DNA of 64,000 nt from Flagellimonas aurea (GTDB taxonomy: Bacteria; Bacteroidota; Bacteroidia; Flavobacteriales; Flavobacteriaceae), in assembly GCF_017313785.1 (NCBI RefSeq), contig NZ_JAFLNL010000012.1, positions 1 to 64,000 on the forward strand. Reading direction: 5' to 3'. Position numbers and translations under genes: made by a program. Below are positions 37,308 to 46,856 of this stretch, one piece after another (the first letter of the stretch is position 1; every line of letters starts with the position of its first letter). The notes beneath the pieces are model-generated. The model did no database searches and had not been told where the DNA came from. It saw nothing but the letters and a program-made list of their open reading frames with translations.

Positions 37308-38811
37308 CCGCAACTTACCAGAAGAAGGTTTCTTGGTCGGTTACTCCCTTTTGATTTCCGTATTGGAAAATCAATTTAACGTAGCCGTTCCCATACCTGA
37401 TTTGATGGCCGTGACAACGGAGAAGCACCAACGCTACAATACGGACCAATGGCAAGTGTTCACCATAAGGCACAAACCTAAGGACGACCTGAAAAGCCAT
37501 TTGGTCTTTGCACTTAAATACGAGCCCTTGGATCTATATATCCTAAAAAGAATTTTCGAGACGACAGGGGATGCTATCATCCAACAAATGTTGGAGGAAG
37601 AGCCAACAGGACAATATACAAGAAGGGCGTGGTTTTTATTTGAATGGCTGACGGGTATAACCCTTGATGTACCCAACTTGAACAAAGGCACCTATGTAGA
37701 GGTGGTGGATCCTAAGCTGCAATATGACGCTGAGCCTGAAAATTCAACACGGCATCGCATCAAGAATAACTTGCCCGGAATCCCAGGATACTGTCCCATG
37801 ATTCGAAGGACAAAAAAACTGGATGGGTATATTGATAAGGACCTATCTGAAGCCATCGAAAAAGGATTGGGAAAACGGGACAAGGATCTTATTCGAAGGA
37901 CCGCTGCTTTTTTACTTTTGAAGGACTCGAAGGCATCCTTCGCCATTGAAGGGGAATATCCACCGAGCATGCGGGCAAGGAATTGGGGAAAAGCCATAGG
38001 TCAATCTGGCAAATCCCCATTGAGCATACAAGAAATCGAACGGTTACAGCATATTGTCATTGGCAACAAAAAACTAAGGCACATGGGTATTAGAACTGGG
38101 GAAGGGTTTATTGGTGAGCACGATAGGGAAACTCTCTCCCCTTTGCCTGACCACATCTCAGCCAAGGCCAAGGACCTTCCCTTTTTGATGCAAGGGTTGT
38201 TCGGCACGAACGAACTGTTGCAGAAGTCCCTTTACAATCCAGTATTGGTTGCCGCCACCATTGCCTTTGGCTTTGTCTTTATCCACCCACTATCCGATGG
38301 CAACGGTAGGATACATCGCTATATCATCCACCACTTGCTCACTCGGATGGGCTATACCAAACGGGGGATGATATTTCCCATTTCCTCCGCCATTCTGGAA
38401 CGGATAGACGAATATCAGGATATTTTGGAGCATTTTTCCTCGCCAAGGGTCGAATTGATTGAATGGGGGGAATCACAGGATCATAACATCAACATCCTGA
38501 ATGAAACCATTGATCTATACCGGTACTTTGATTTGACCAAACAAGCGGAATTCCTCTATACGTGTGTGGAAGAGACCATTGATAGAATCATACCTGAAGA
38601 ATTGGATTATTTGGAAAAATACGATCGGATGACGAACTTTATTAACACTCGGGTTGCCATACCGGATACCAAAGTCGATTTATTGATTAAGCTTCTTAAT
38701 CAGAACAAAGGTAAATTGTCAAAGAAAAAAAGGGAAAAGGAATTTACGGAATTGACAGATGGTGAAATTCAGGAAATAGAAAATTCCTTCCAAACCATTT
38801 TTTATGGATGA
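37264..38811 (+). CDS. Fic-domain protein (predicted AMPylase) with N-terminal inhibitory motif
   Basis: The 515-residue protein has the Fic catalytic motif HPLSDGNGRIHR at residues 341-352 and an inhibitory motif S225-F-A-I-E229-G230 ([S/T]xxxE[G/N]) before the Fic core, which defines a class II Fic enzyme. E229 would block ATP placement until relieved. The first 200 residues are an unrecognised domain and the C-terminus is helical and Lys/Glu-rich. Fic enzymes transfer AMP to Ser/Thr/Tyr hydroxyls. No antitoxin gene is adjacent, consistent with built-in inhibition. The target is unknown. Confidence 0.9.
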   Translation: MKSNDFSHKITVFHGRNLPEEGFLVGYSLLISVLENQFNVAVPIPDLMAVTTEKHQRYNTDQWQVFTIRHKPKDDLKSHLVFALKYEPLDLYILKRIFETTGDAIIQQMLEEEPTGQYTRRAWFLFEWLTGITLDVPNLNKGTYVEVVDPKLQYDAEPENSTRHRIKNNLPGIPGYCPMIRRTKKLDGYIDKDLSEAIEKGLGKRDKDLIRRTAAFLLLKDSKASFAIEGEYPPSMRARNWGKAIGQSGKSPLSIQEIERLQHIVIGNKKLRHMGIRTGEGFIGEHDRETLSPLPDHISAKAKDLPFLMQGLFGTNELLQKSLYNPVLVAATIAFGFVFIHPLSDGNGRIHRYIIHHLLTRMGYTKRGMIFPISSAILERIDEYQDILEHFSSPRVELIEWGESQDHNINILNETIDLYRYFDLTKQAEFLYTCVEETIDRIIPEELDYLEKYDRMTNFINTRVAIPDTKVDLLIKLLNQNKGKLSKKKREKEFTELTDGEIQEIENSFQTIFYG

Positions 38812-39440
38812 TATGAATCCTGTCCATATTTTAGTCCCTTACCAAATCAAACCCCTATGTGTGTTTTGGAACCGATATCAATCGACCAAAATAAAAAGGT
38901 TTGCTTTCCCTATTTCATTTTTGGTCAATCTGAAAGCTTTAATGAAAACATTGGCCAACGTATGCTATTCCCGCCTGAGTAAATTGAGTAATCACCAATA
39001 CAACACAAAAATCTGACCTTCAAATCACAACTGCCAAATATTGAATGGCTCAAACTTTCCTTTTTTGATGTTCATTTTGATAAATATGTGTAGTTATTTA
39101 TAAACCATCGTAAACAAATGTGGACAACTTGGTTAGCAATTCGATTCCCTTGACGACTTACTTGTTTCTTGGGCGAATTCCGGTATTCCTCGGAGTTTTT
39201 ATTCAAAAATCAGCATTGTTGGGATAGCTCAATAATTAATCCTTATATAATTGTATTTCAATGTTTTAATACCAACTTAATAAAAAGTGACCTATTCGGT
39301 GAGCAATAATTTTGAAAAGCTCGAAAACCCTAAGAAATAAAGTGTTTCCAGAGATTGGTTCTAGTGCCTCCGGGTCGATTTGAACATTACCTATGGTAGA
39401 ATCTACATAAAGTACCGAGAGTTGTCATACCTTTTATGTG
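38812..39440. other. Intergenic region with no convincing gene; contains the second 22-bp repeat
   Basis: A 70-codon frame overlapping the Fic stop looks like chance. A short frame ending GQSESFNENIGQRMLFPPE (about 38.9-38.98 kb) may be the tail of a decayed gene but has no start. A TGTGGACAA box (39119-39127) is a reverse relative of the TTTGTCCACAT boxes near 42.8 kb. The 22-bp repeat copy is at 39280-39301. Confidence 0.45.
39280..39301. repeat. Right copy of the 22-bp near-identical direct repeat (candidate att site)
   Basis: It matches 28338-28359 at 20 of 22 positions in the same orientation. The two copies enclose about 10.9 kb holding the integrase remnant, Crp regulator, adhesin operon and Fic gene. 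Confidence 0.5.
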
Positions 39441-41095
39441 TCACTTACCATGTATGCTTAAAAACCTTTTAGCTTCAGCTTTTACCGATATGGTATAAGA
39501 AGTTTTTACCTTTAACGGTGTTTGCGCTATTTCCTCAGCAATTTTCACCTTTAATTGGTGATTTTCACAAACAGCGGAGTATATTTTATATAGTTCATAT
39601 TTTGGCAAAAACCTGGAAGGAATCATTTTTTTTGCCAAATTAAAATTTACTATGGCCAATCCATATTCCTTTAATTCCAAATAGTTGGATGCCTTTAGAA
39701 GAGTAACATCATAGCTTGTCCTCCTCGATTCGTATTTTTCAATTTGCCGATTGGATTGTTTGAACTTACCGGCATGATGCAATTTATAGGCAAAATCATG
39801 TTGGAATTCTGAGATATCACCTATTTTTTTCTCCAATCGGTGGTAAGATATTTCATTGAAGTTTAAGGAATCGGTTTCCCTTCTCCACTCCATTTCCATA
39901 AGGGAATAGTTACCGATACAGAACAAAGCAACTAGAGGGAAGGACAAAACCATTACGATCTTAGGTTTCTTCAGGGGCAATGAATGATTTGACATCCGCC
40001 TATTTGTGGTGTTAAGGCAAACCATGAGGATAACAATGACAAAGTAATAATGAAAAGGATATGAAAATAGTGCGAAAACCATGATGAAGAATACGGTAAC
40101 CTTACTTGGATCAAAAATAAAATCCAGTTTATTCAACCATTTTACCAATCCAAAAACAATAAGGCCGGGGATTATGATTCCATAGTTTACCAAGCATAGT
40201 AAATATTCATTAAAAGGATTGTTTACCTGATCGGCCACTTGCGAATAATCACTTTCCACATGCCTATTGAAATACTCCGCTTGCCATAGCATATAGTTTT
40301 GCGAAAAGCCATGTTTCCCAAAGCCGAATAATATGTCCTCCACCCCGGAGGTCAAGACTGTTTGCCAAATGAACAATCTACCATTGGCAGAGTCCTCTTT
40401 TAAGAAAAACAACAATGGAATTGAAAGAGATAACACCACTAATGAGGAGACAAACAGTTTTCTGTTCTTCTTGAAGATATAAAGAAGACCAATGATAAGG
40501 ATTGCAAAAAACACACTCCGTGATTTCAATAGTATAAGGGAAAATAGCATTAAAAAAACAGCGGCATAAACTAATTTGCTTCTGCAGTTACGACCGTATG
40601 AAATGGAATGTGGCAGACAACATAAAATCAATAGAGCCGATATATTCGGGTTATCAAATGTTCCTGTTACCTGAAAATACGGATTACCACTATTGGTCAA
40701 TCCAAAAAACTGAGCGATACAAATAAGGGACTGTATGAACCCTACAAAAAAAAAGCTCCTGCAATTAGGTTATCAAATCGGAAAGAAATCAAAATGATAT
40801 ATAGTAAAATAAAACCAACGGCGATACCTATGATAAAAAATAGATTTTGTTGAGGTATTGCCAAAAGGTATATGGCAATCAACATTACAGTCAATAAAAA
40901 TGGTATGGATTGGATATGGACAATAGGCCGGTTAAAGCAGAGAAAATAGATCGATGCTACAATTAATGTGATGGTTGTTGCCAATATCCGCGGAGTCTCG
41001 TAATCAAAAACGAACAAATCATCTTTGACCGAGACCGATGAGATCAATATGGCAAAAACAAATATGGATAACAGTGAATTCTTTTTAATCTTCAT
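39441..41095 (-). pseudogene. O-antigen-ligase/Wzy-like membrane protein split by a one-base frameshift
   Basis: Two frames on the minus strand join into one protein of about 551 residues if a run of nine A (40746-40754; T on the coding strand) had ten. The upstream part ends DNLIAGAFFL-stop; the downstream part then reads VGFIQSLICIAQFFGLTNSG, followed by the ligase-like segment VTGTFDNPNISALLIL. About a dozen helices are predicted, with a periplasmic loop near HVESDYSQVADQVNNPFNEY (Wzy_C-like) and a soluble helical tail of about 150 residues. The start at 41095 overlaps the previous gene by 11 bp. The gene may be phase-variable, inactivated or miscalled. Confidence 0.8.
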
Positions 41096-41819
41096 AAAAA
41101 TACTTCCGTGTATTGAGATCGTAATTGGCACAGTGTGATATATACTCCCAAAAAATCAAGCTGACCAGAATTCTATTTTCCCTGATATCATAAATCTGAT
41201 TCAGGTCATCTGGGGAATACTTATTTAAATGGTCCACAGAAAAACTCAATATGGAAAACTCACTGATGATCTCTTCCAAATAGACCATAATTTCTTCCTT
41301 GACGGCCAAGGATGTGCTGTCCTTCAATAGCAGTTTCCTGAAGGACTCCTTAAAATTACCCTGAAAAAAAGGGTTTCTTGGAATTGGACACGTGGTCATC
41401 CTAGGTATCACAACTTCAATGGTATCACATTTTTCGTTTTCTATCCGTTTCTGAACCACATAATCCTTTGTTCCAGAACCTTTTTTGTAGATATGGATAG
41501 GAAAGAAGTAATCGTATATGCTGTCCAAGGATGTATTGAGCTCATTGAATTCATGAGGATCGATGTTAAGGCGAAAAAAATCTTCGGGTTCATCCCGGTC
41601 TTTGGCCAAAACCTTCATGAGAGCGATCATAGACTCCCCGCGGTCCCCTTTGAAATTTTCGCCCAAAGTCGTAAAAAAGAAATCACTTGCCTCTGAAAAG
41701 CTATGGATACTTTCATTAAGCTCCTTATTTGTATGCCTCTCGCTTTTTACTAGTTGTGACTGGGCATCGGACATAAAAAGTAAAAAAACGATTATAGCCC
41801 AAATTCGACTTAGCTCCAT
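41085..41819 (-). CDS. Secreted protein of unknown function
   Basis: The 244-residue protein has a signal peptide (IWAIIVFLLFMSDAQSQ) and then a mostly helical, charged sequence with one short Cys/Pro segment (TTCPIPRNPFFQG). I do not recognise a family. It lies 12 bp downstream of the lipoprotein gene and overlaps the ligase-like gene, so the three are co-transcribed. It probably acts in the periplasm with the membrane protein. Confidence 0.7.
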   Translation of the reverse strand: MELSRIWAIIVFLLFMSDAQSQLVKSERHTNKELNESIHSFSEASDFFFTTLGENFKGDRGESMIALMKVLAKDRDEPEDFFRLNIDPHEFNELNTSLDSIYDYFFPIHIYKKGSGTKDYVVQKRIENEKCDTIEVVIPRMTTCPIPRNPFFQGNFKESFRKLLLKDSTSLAVKEEIMVYLEEIISEFSILSFSVDHLNKYSPDDLNQIYDIRENRILVSLIFWEYISHCANYDLNTRKYFYED

Positions 41820-41831
41820 GGATAAACAACA

Positions 41832-42668
41832 TTAAAAACCACAACCACAGTTAATGGCATCCCGAATATCCTGTGCGTCACTTCCACTATTGGAAGCCCG
41901 CAGTGACATTACCGTATTACCTTGGTTGTTCCTTATTTCAAAATAGGTGTAATTACCTGATTGTGTTTCCCTAAAGGATACAAAGGTATTATTTGGATTG
42001 GTTTCAGAATAAATTGAAGTAGAACTGGAAACGTGATAGGTAACCGGAACACCGGCAAATGTTGTTGACCCAGTTCTATTATATGCAAAATTGTTCCATG
42101 TAAAATATTCTCCAACATTGCCACCATGTCCATTTTTATAGTTTGTCATCGCAATGCTAACTTGACCTGCCAATCGACCTCCCGCAGTTTGAAATATGGG
42201 TAAATGGGACACACTGATTCGTACCGTGTGCGGGGTTTCCTGAAGTGTCGTGAAGTTTCCAAAGGACTTTTTCAAATTTTTGACCGAGAAAAGAATTTCA
42301 CCATTTTCTTCCAACAACACGGCTTTGTCATCCTCGATTTGGGAATTCAAATATTCAACATTTTCCCTTATATATTGAAATATGGGTTCAGAAATCCCTA
42401 TTTCAGCACCTGATCGAAGGTCATAGGAGTACAACCCATTTTCCAACCTTGTTTTTGCCATGAATCGATCATAGGCTTCATTGTACAAATCTTTATTGAC
42501 CTGTTCCCACATGGTCTCCGGATTATCAAAATCCTCAATCTCGATATAAGCCAATTGTGGTATTTCGTCGTATCCTGTTTCGTTGTCACAGGAACTGATT
42601 GAGATAAATAGGACACCTAATACCAATAACGGCCGGTTAACCTTTTTTTTTAGGAATAAATTTTTCAT
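41832..42668 (-). CDS. Lipoprotein with a Cys-Gly-Cys-Gly-Phe C-terminus, unknown function
   Basis: The 278-residue protein has a lipoprotein signal with lipobox Cys in LFISISSCDNE. The body is helical near the N-terminus (residues about 50-115), then beta-rich and Thr/Ser/Asn-rich, and ends DIRDAINCGCGF. The terminal CxC is unusual for a lipoprotein and might bind metal, form a disulfide or be a modification site. It is the first gene of the lipoprotein/secreted protein/ligase-like operon. No family is recognised. Confidence 0.72.
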   Translation of the reverse strand: MKNLFLKKKVNRPLLVLGVLFISISSCDNETGYDEIPQLAYIEIEDFDNPETMWEQVNKDLYNEAYDRFMAKTRLENGLYSYDLRSGAEIGISEPIFQYIRENVEYLNSQIEDDKAVLLEENGEILFSVKNLKKSFGNFTTLQETPHTVRISVSHLPIFQTAGGRLAGQVSIAMTNYKNGHGGNVGEYFTWNNFAYNRTGSTTFAGVPVTYHVSSSTSIYSETNPNNTFVSFRETQSGNYTYFEIRNNQGNTVMSLRASNSGSDAQDIRDAINCGCGF

Positions 42669-43085
42669 GGTCAGCGTTGTTTTATTTTCTTACGTTCAAT
42701 TGTAAATTTTATTTACCTCAATAATAGCGATTATATTCACCCAAGTATCTCATTCAAGGTTAATTAAGGGTTATGTACATGTTATCATTAGGATTATTCC
42801 TACATCATCTCATGTGAAAAACTATATTTGTCCACATGTAAGCCCAATTTGTCCACATGTAAGCCCAAGCTATTTTCAATGCACAGGAAAACCAATCTGA
42901 CGGAGATTGATTGGTCCTTGAGTCACATATAATGATTCCCTTATAACGTCCCGATATGTTAAATTTCCAAATAAGTCATTGACCTTCATGAACCAATCGG
43001 TATCCCCTTGGCATAAAATAATTGTCCATTTACACATTGAACAAATGAACAAGACAGAAAGAAGTCATTTAAAAATTCCCAATTC
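42669..43085. promoter_or_regulatory. Divergent intergenic region with tandem 21-bp repeats
   Basis: No gene is visible. Two perfect tandem copies of a 21-bp unit containing TTTGTCCACATGTAAGCC lie at 42827-42847 and 42848-42868, and a related CTCATGTGAAAA sits at 42810-42821. The core ACATGT is palindromic. Position between the lipoprotein operon (minus) and the transglutaminase-like gene (plus) makes this a candidate shared operator. Confidence 0.55.
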
Positions 43086-45119
43086 ATGATAGCTTCCCAT
43101 AAATTAGGTTACTTACTATACTCCGTTGTCCTTTCCATGGTGCTTTTATCTTGTAGAAACATTGAAAACAATGCTTTGAACAAAGCCTTGAACAGCTCTG
43201 GAAGCAATAGGCAAGAATTGCAAAAAGTACTTGATCATTACGACCACCCTGCGGATAGCTTAAAACTAAAGGCGGCCGCTTTCCTAATTCAGCATATGGT
43301 CAACAAACGGTCCTATGAAAGCCGAACCTATGAAAGATATGCACTGTTTTTTAAGGAAGTAAAAGGCGTATTGTCCAATGACACCTTGGATGTAAGGGAC
43401 AAGAAAATAAGATTCTCTTTTATTTATGATTCGCTCCAAGTGGATAAGGCAACTCAAGGTCTGGAACTGAAGGAAGATATTGAGTTTATCAAGGCCTCCT
43501 ATTTAATTGAAAATATTGACAAGGCGTTTCTTGCTAGGGATAGTTTCCCTTGGTCCGCATCCGTTCCTTTTGAGGATTTCTGCCAATATGTTTTACCATA
43601 TAAGGTCTTCAATGAACCGATGGTCCCATGGAGAAAGACCCTTATGGATAGGTACAGATGGGTTTTGGATTCCATTAAAAACCCAAAAAGTTTAAGGGAA
43701 GCGACCATATTGATCAACAAAAGGTTTAATAAGGGAATGACCTATTTTACACGGATGAACAGATTTCCCACATCCCTGGATTTCAAAACTTTGGATGACA
43801 TAAAAATAGGTGCATGTGAACATTTGGTCACGATGAACGTGTATCACCTAAGGGCCATGGGAATACCGGCACAAATCGATTATACCAAATGGGGAAATCA
43901 TGACGGCACCCATACTTGGTGTTCCATTACCGATGAAAATGGGGAACTTTTTTCCTTTGATGCCCTTTATCAGCCAAAAAATGTTTCCGATTCCCTTTAT
44001 ATGAATGGGCTTTTTAACCATATACCTGAATCAAACCTTAGAAAAAGAAAGGCACCCAAAATATATAGGGTATCCTTTGAAAATAAAGAGCAGCATTTAC
44101 CTAAAAACCAAATAGCACTATCTGGTATCGTTCCAAAAGAACTCATCGACCCTAACGCGATGGACGTAACGGCCCAATATGCCAATCCCACGGCAACGAT
44201 CGAGCTTGAAATTCCAACGGCTTCCAATGAAGATATAGCCATACTGAATGTTTTCAATGGTTATGGTTGGCAACCCATAGCCTGGAGCATGAAGAATCAA
44301 AACGAATCATTTCGGTTTGAGAACATGGGAACCGATATCATGTATTTAAATACATTGAAAAACGCCAAAGATGGGAGTGAAACAAAACATCCTCCCTTTA
44401 TCTTACGGAACAGTGGTTCCATAAGTACCATTACGGCCAACAAAGATAAGCTCACGACCATACTTCTTGATAGAAAATATTTTATTGACCATGATTTAAA
44501 ATTGGCCTTGAATAAGATGGTGGGAGGAGTTTTCCAAGGAGCAAATTCCAAGGATTTTAGGGATGCCGTTGACTTGCATACTATCACTACGGTTCCCAAG
44601 CCAAAAACAAATCGGTATGAAATCCAGTCAATAGAAAAATTTCGTTATATACGGTTCATATTGCCTCAAGAACAATGCAGAGTGGCCGAAATGAAACTGT
44701 TCAAAAAAACCGCTAAGGACAAAGAGCCCATCTTATTATCAACAAATCAACTCATTAGCAGTAACAAAGGGAACAATCATGCAGAAAAGATCATGGATGG
44801 GGATGTGCTCACTTACTTTGTTGCAGATAACAAAGAAAATGGATGGATAGGTTATGATTTGGGGCCAACCAAGGAAACGGTCATTGCATCGATCGATTTT
44901 TATCCTCCCAACGATGGAAACTCCATCGAAATCGGGGATAAATATGAGTTATTCTATTGGGATGATCATTGGAAATCATTGGGCATAAAAATCGCCAAAG
45001 AAGAAAAGCTAGTCTTTACCAATTGCCCGGATAATGCACTATTTTTATTGAAAAACCATACAAAAGGTGTTCAAGTACGTATTTTCACTTATGAACAAAA
45101 CGAACAACTTTGGTGGTAA
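43086..45119 (+). CDS. Transglutaminase-like lipoprotein with discoidin-like C-terminus
   Basis: The 677-residue protein has a lipoprotein signal (lipobox Cys23 in VLLSCRNIE). A transglutaminase-like core carries C244 (GACEHLV), H276 (GTHTWCS) and D292 (FSFDALY), the papain-type triad, so hydrolase or peptide-crosslinking chemistry is possible. The C-terminal 140 residues (FRYIRFILPQEQCRVAEMKL, then GWIGYDLGPTKETVIASI) look like an F5/8-type binding domain. Such proteins are common in Bacteroidota, often beside surface-glycan genes. It lies within the envelope cluster but on the opposite strand. Confidence 0.85.
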   Translation: MIASHKLGYLLYSVVLSMVLLSCRNIENNALNKALNSSGSNRQELQKVLDHYDHPADSLKLKAAAFLIQHMVNKRSYESRTYERYALFFKEVKGVLSNDTLDVRDKKIRFSFIYDSLQVDKATQGLELKEDIEFIKASYLIENIDKAFLARDSFPWSASVPFEDFCQYVLPYKVFNEPMVPWRKTLMDRYRWVLDSIKNPKSLREATILINKRFNKGMTYFTRMNRFPTSLDFKTLDDIKIGACEHLVTMNVYHLRAMGIPAQIDYTKWGNHDGTHTWCSITDENGELFSFDALYQPKNVSDSLYMNGLFNHIPESNLRKRKAPKIYRVSFENKEQHLPKNQIALSGIVPKELIDPNAMDVTAQYANPTATIELEIPTASNEDIAILNVFNGYGWQPIAWSMKNQNESFRFENMGTDIMYLNTLKNAKDGSETKHPPFILRNSGSISTITANKDKLTTILLDRKYFIDHDLKLALNKMVGGVFQGANSKDFRDAVDLHTITTVPKPKTNRYEIQSIEKFRYIRFILPQEQCRVAEMKLFKKTAKDKEPILLSTNQLISSNKGNNHAEKIMDGDVLTYFVADNKENGWIGYDLGPTKETVIASIDFYPPNDGNSIEIGDKYELFYWDDHWKSLGIKIAKEEKLVFTNCPDNALFLLKNHTKGVQVRIFTYEQNEQLWW

Positions 45120-45149
45120 TGGTGGTGGGTGTAGACACAGGACATAGAC

Positions 45150-45313
45150 TTAGAACTGTACATCTACACAGTAATCGGTAACACTTGCTTTGGAGGCTTC
45201 CCTGGTAGGATAGATATGCTTCACCAACGGTTCACTGGTCCTGCATTCCTGTGAATGGATGCATCCAAAGAAAAAAAAATCAAAGCAATTTGAAATAAGT
45301 ATCCTTTCTTCAT
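45150..45313 (-). pseudogene. Small Cys-rich exported peptide gene with a frameshift at an A9 run
   Basis: From the ATG at 45313 the minus strand encodes MKKGYLFQIALIFF, a signal-like start. As written it shifts after nine A (45271-45279; T on the coding strand) and stops soon. With ten it reads on as FFGCIHSQECRTSEPLVKH and ends TDYCVDVQF: 54 residues, three Cys, and a possible lipobox or signal cleavage near GCIHSQ. The gene is short and unrecognised. The evidence is the signal sequence plus the matching lesion in the nearby ligase-like gene. Confidence 0.5.
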
Positions 45314-45334
45314 GGCTTGGTTGGGTTTATAGGA

Positions 45335-45735
45335 TTACTTCTTTTTATAAATATCATAACAGCCTTCATCACATGTGCTCGGAAATTCCGCCAGTATCAG
45401 ATTATTTCCTTCAAATTTGAATATATATTGGATAGGCAGGTCCTTACAAGGCTTTTCAATGGTAATGGTATCGTTTTCAATGGAAAATATCCCCTCACAG
45501 TCTGGCAAAAAGCTATCGATAAACCTATTTTCTTTCGTAAACATCAGTGTTTTACCATTATCAACGGGATTAATGCCAACCCCATCGAACCGTTGGTACA
45601 GGAGCCATGTTCCATTGATATCATGCTCTTGACCTGTTCTGACATCCTCATTGTTACAGGATTGGATGGTAAAATAATCCCAAATCCTATAAAAAAGTTC
45701 AGTCCTAAAGTTTTCATTGCTGTTAAGTTTTTCAT
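45335..45735 (-). pseudogene. Lipocalin-like lipoprotein with frameshifted signal sequence
   Basis: The body (NGTWLLYQRFDGVGINP, LMFTKENRFIDSFLPDCEG, YIFKFEGNNLILAEF, ending CDEGCYDIYKKK) has the lipocalin-like pattern of small flavobacterial lipoproteins. The ATG at 45735 gives a good signal, MKNLTAMKTLGLNFFIGFG, but in another frame. One extra base at the A4 run 45671-45674 would join them as IIFTIQSCNNED, a perfect lipobox. A start at 45766 keeps the body open but gives no signal. So either the gene is broken or one base is missing. Confidence 0.65.
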
Positions 45736-45766
45736 GACTTGAATGTATCACATCACTTAGTATCAA

Positions 45767-46245
45767 GCGTTAAGTGTTTATTATTATAAGATTAATCCAA
45801 CGGCGTGTATTTTTCAAGAATAAAATATGTGCGGGAGAGATATATCCAGATGAACATTACCATCAATTAAATGGAACATACCTTTGAAGCCCTTTTCTTT
45901 CCCTGGGGAACTATTAGGATCCATGAACCGATTACAGTATACGGCCGAACCTTAAAAATCCATTACCTAAAGTTTAAAAAAAGGTTACCTCATATGGAAG
46001 CAGGATATGGACCATTGAAAAATAATACCCAATAACTTTAGCCCCAATGCCCCCTTCCGAATCAGCCATTGGTGTTTATAAATCGTCTTTTACCAAGGGT
46101 TTAAAGAGGAAAAACCACAGCTCTGACCTCATGGCAGCATAGGTTTATCCACATGTGAAATTCCCTTTTTAAACTTAAAGTTTAATTAATACAATTTTGG
46201 TTTAAACTAGCTAACATTGCATTGCTACCCTACGCATTACACGAT
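45767..46245. other. Intergenic region before the sigma-factor gene
   Basis: A 54-codon frame (45871-46035, starting MEHTFEALFFPWG) is open but has no recognisable features. TCCACATGTGAA at 46148-46159 repeats the boxes seen at 42.8 kb. A palindrome AAACTTAAAGTTT lies at 46171-46183, about 60 bp before the sigma-factor start, and could be part of its control region. Confidence 0.4.
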
Positions 46246-46773
46246 ATGAACGCCACGGATACCCACCTATTATTGCTGTCGAAAGCGGATAACCAAATCG
46301 CTTTCAAACAGCTGTATGATAGGCATTGGAAAAGGCTATATCTATTTGCCCTGAAACTGCTCAAGGAAAAAGCGGAAGCCAAGGATGCCGTACAGGATGT
46401 TTTCTCCAATCTATGGACCAAGCGTAAGGAACTCGACATAAAACATCCTGAAGCCTATCTCATGGCATCCATTAAATACAAATGTCTGGAATACCTTAAA
46501 GAGAAAAAGCTATCCTCATCCTTTTTGCAACAGTTCGAGTTGCCCACTCAGGGAAATCCCATTGAGAACAAAATCCATTTTGAGGAAACCATGGAATTGC
46601 TCGATACCGGCATCGACGGATTACCTGCAAAAACCAAGAAAATCTTCAAAATGAGCAGGCACGAAGATTTATCCAATAAGGAAATCGCCTACCTTTTGAA
46701 CATCTCCACTAAAACGGTCGAGTACCATATCACACAGTCAATCAAACAGTTGAGAGAGGTAATCGTCACTTGA
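46246..46773 (+). CDS. ECF sigma factor, Bacteroidota FecI-like family
   Basis: About 175 residues. Sigma region 2 (FKQLYDRHWKRLYLFALKLL, AKDAVQDVFSNLWTKR) is followed by region 4 with a helix-turn-helix (LSNKEIAYLLNISTKTVEYH). I use the ATG at 46246; a TTG at 46222 would add eight residues with no homology. It is followed by a FecR gene and a SusC gene with an STN domain, so it should drive transcription of this uptake locus when SusC binds its substrate. Confidence 0.93.
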   Translation: MNATDTHLLLLSKADNQIAFKQLYDRHWKRLYLFALKLLKEKAEAKDAVQDVFSNLWTKRKELDIKHPEAYLMASIKYKCLEYLKEKKLSSSFLQQFELPTQGNPIENKIHFEETMELLDTGIDGLPAKTKKIFKMSRHEDLSNKEIAYLLNISTKTVEYHITQSIKQLREVIVT

Positions 46774-46856
46774 AAAAGTTTCGTTCAAAAAAAATGCACT
46801 TTTTTTTTAGGGTTGTCCCCAGTTTTTTCCTCTAACCAATAGAGGACATTGGGAAA

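Noticed and set aside
38804..39016. 70-codon frame overlapping the end of the Fic gene
   Set aside because: Composition looks random, no domain or signal is visible, and a competing frame in the same stretch looks more protein-like.
44157..44300. Short minus-strand frames inside the transglutaminase-like gene
   Set aside because: The plus-strand gene has full domain support, so these are shadow frames.
45871..46035. 54-codon open frame upstream of the sigma-factor gene
   Set aside because: No signal, domain or operon context; kept only as a note in the intergenic entry.
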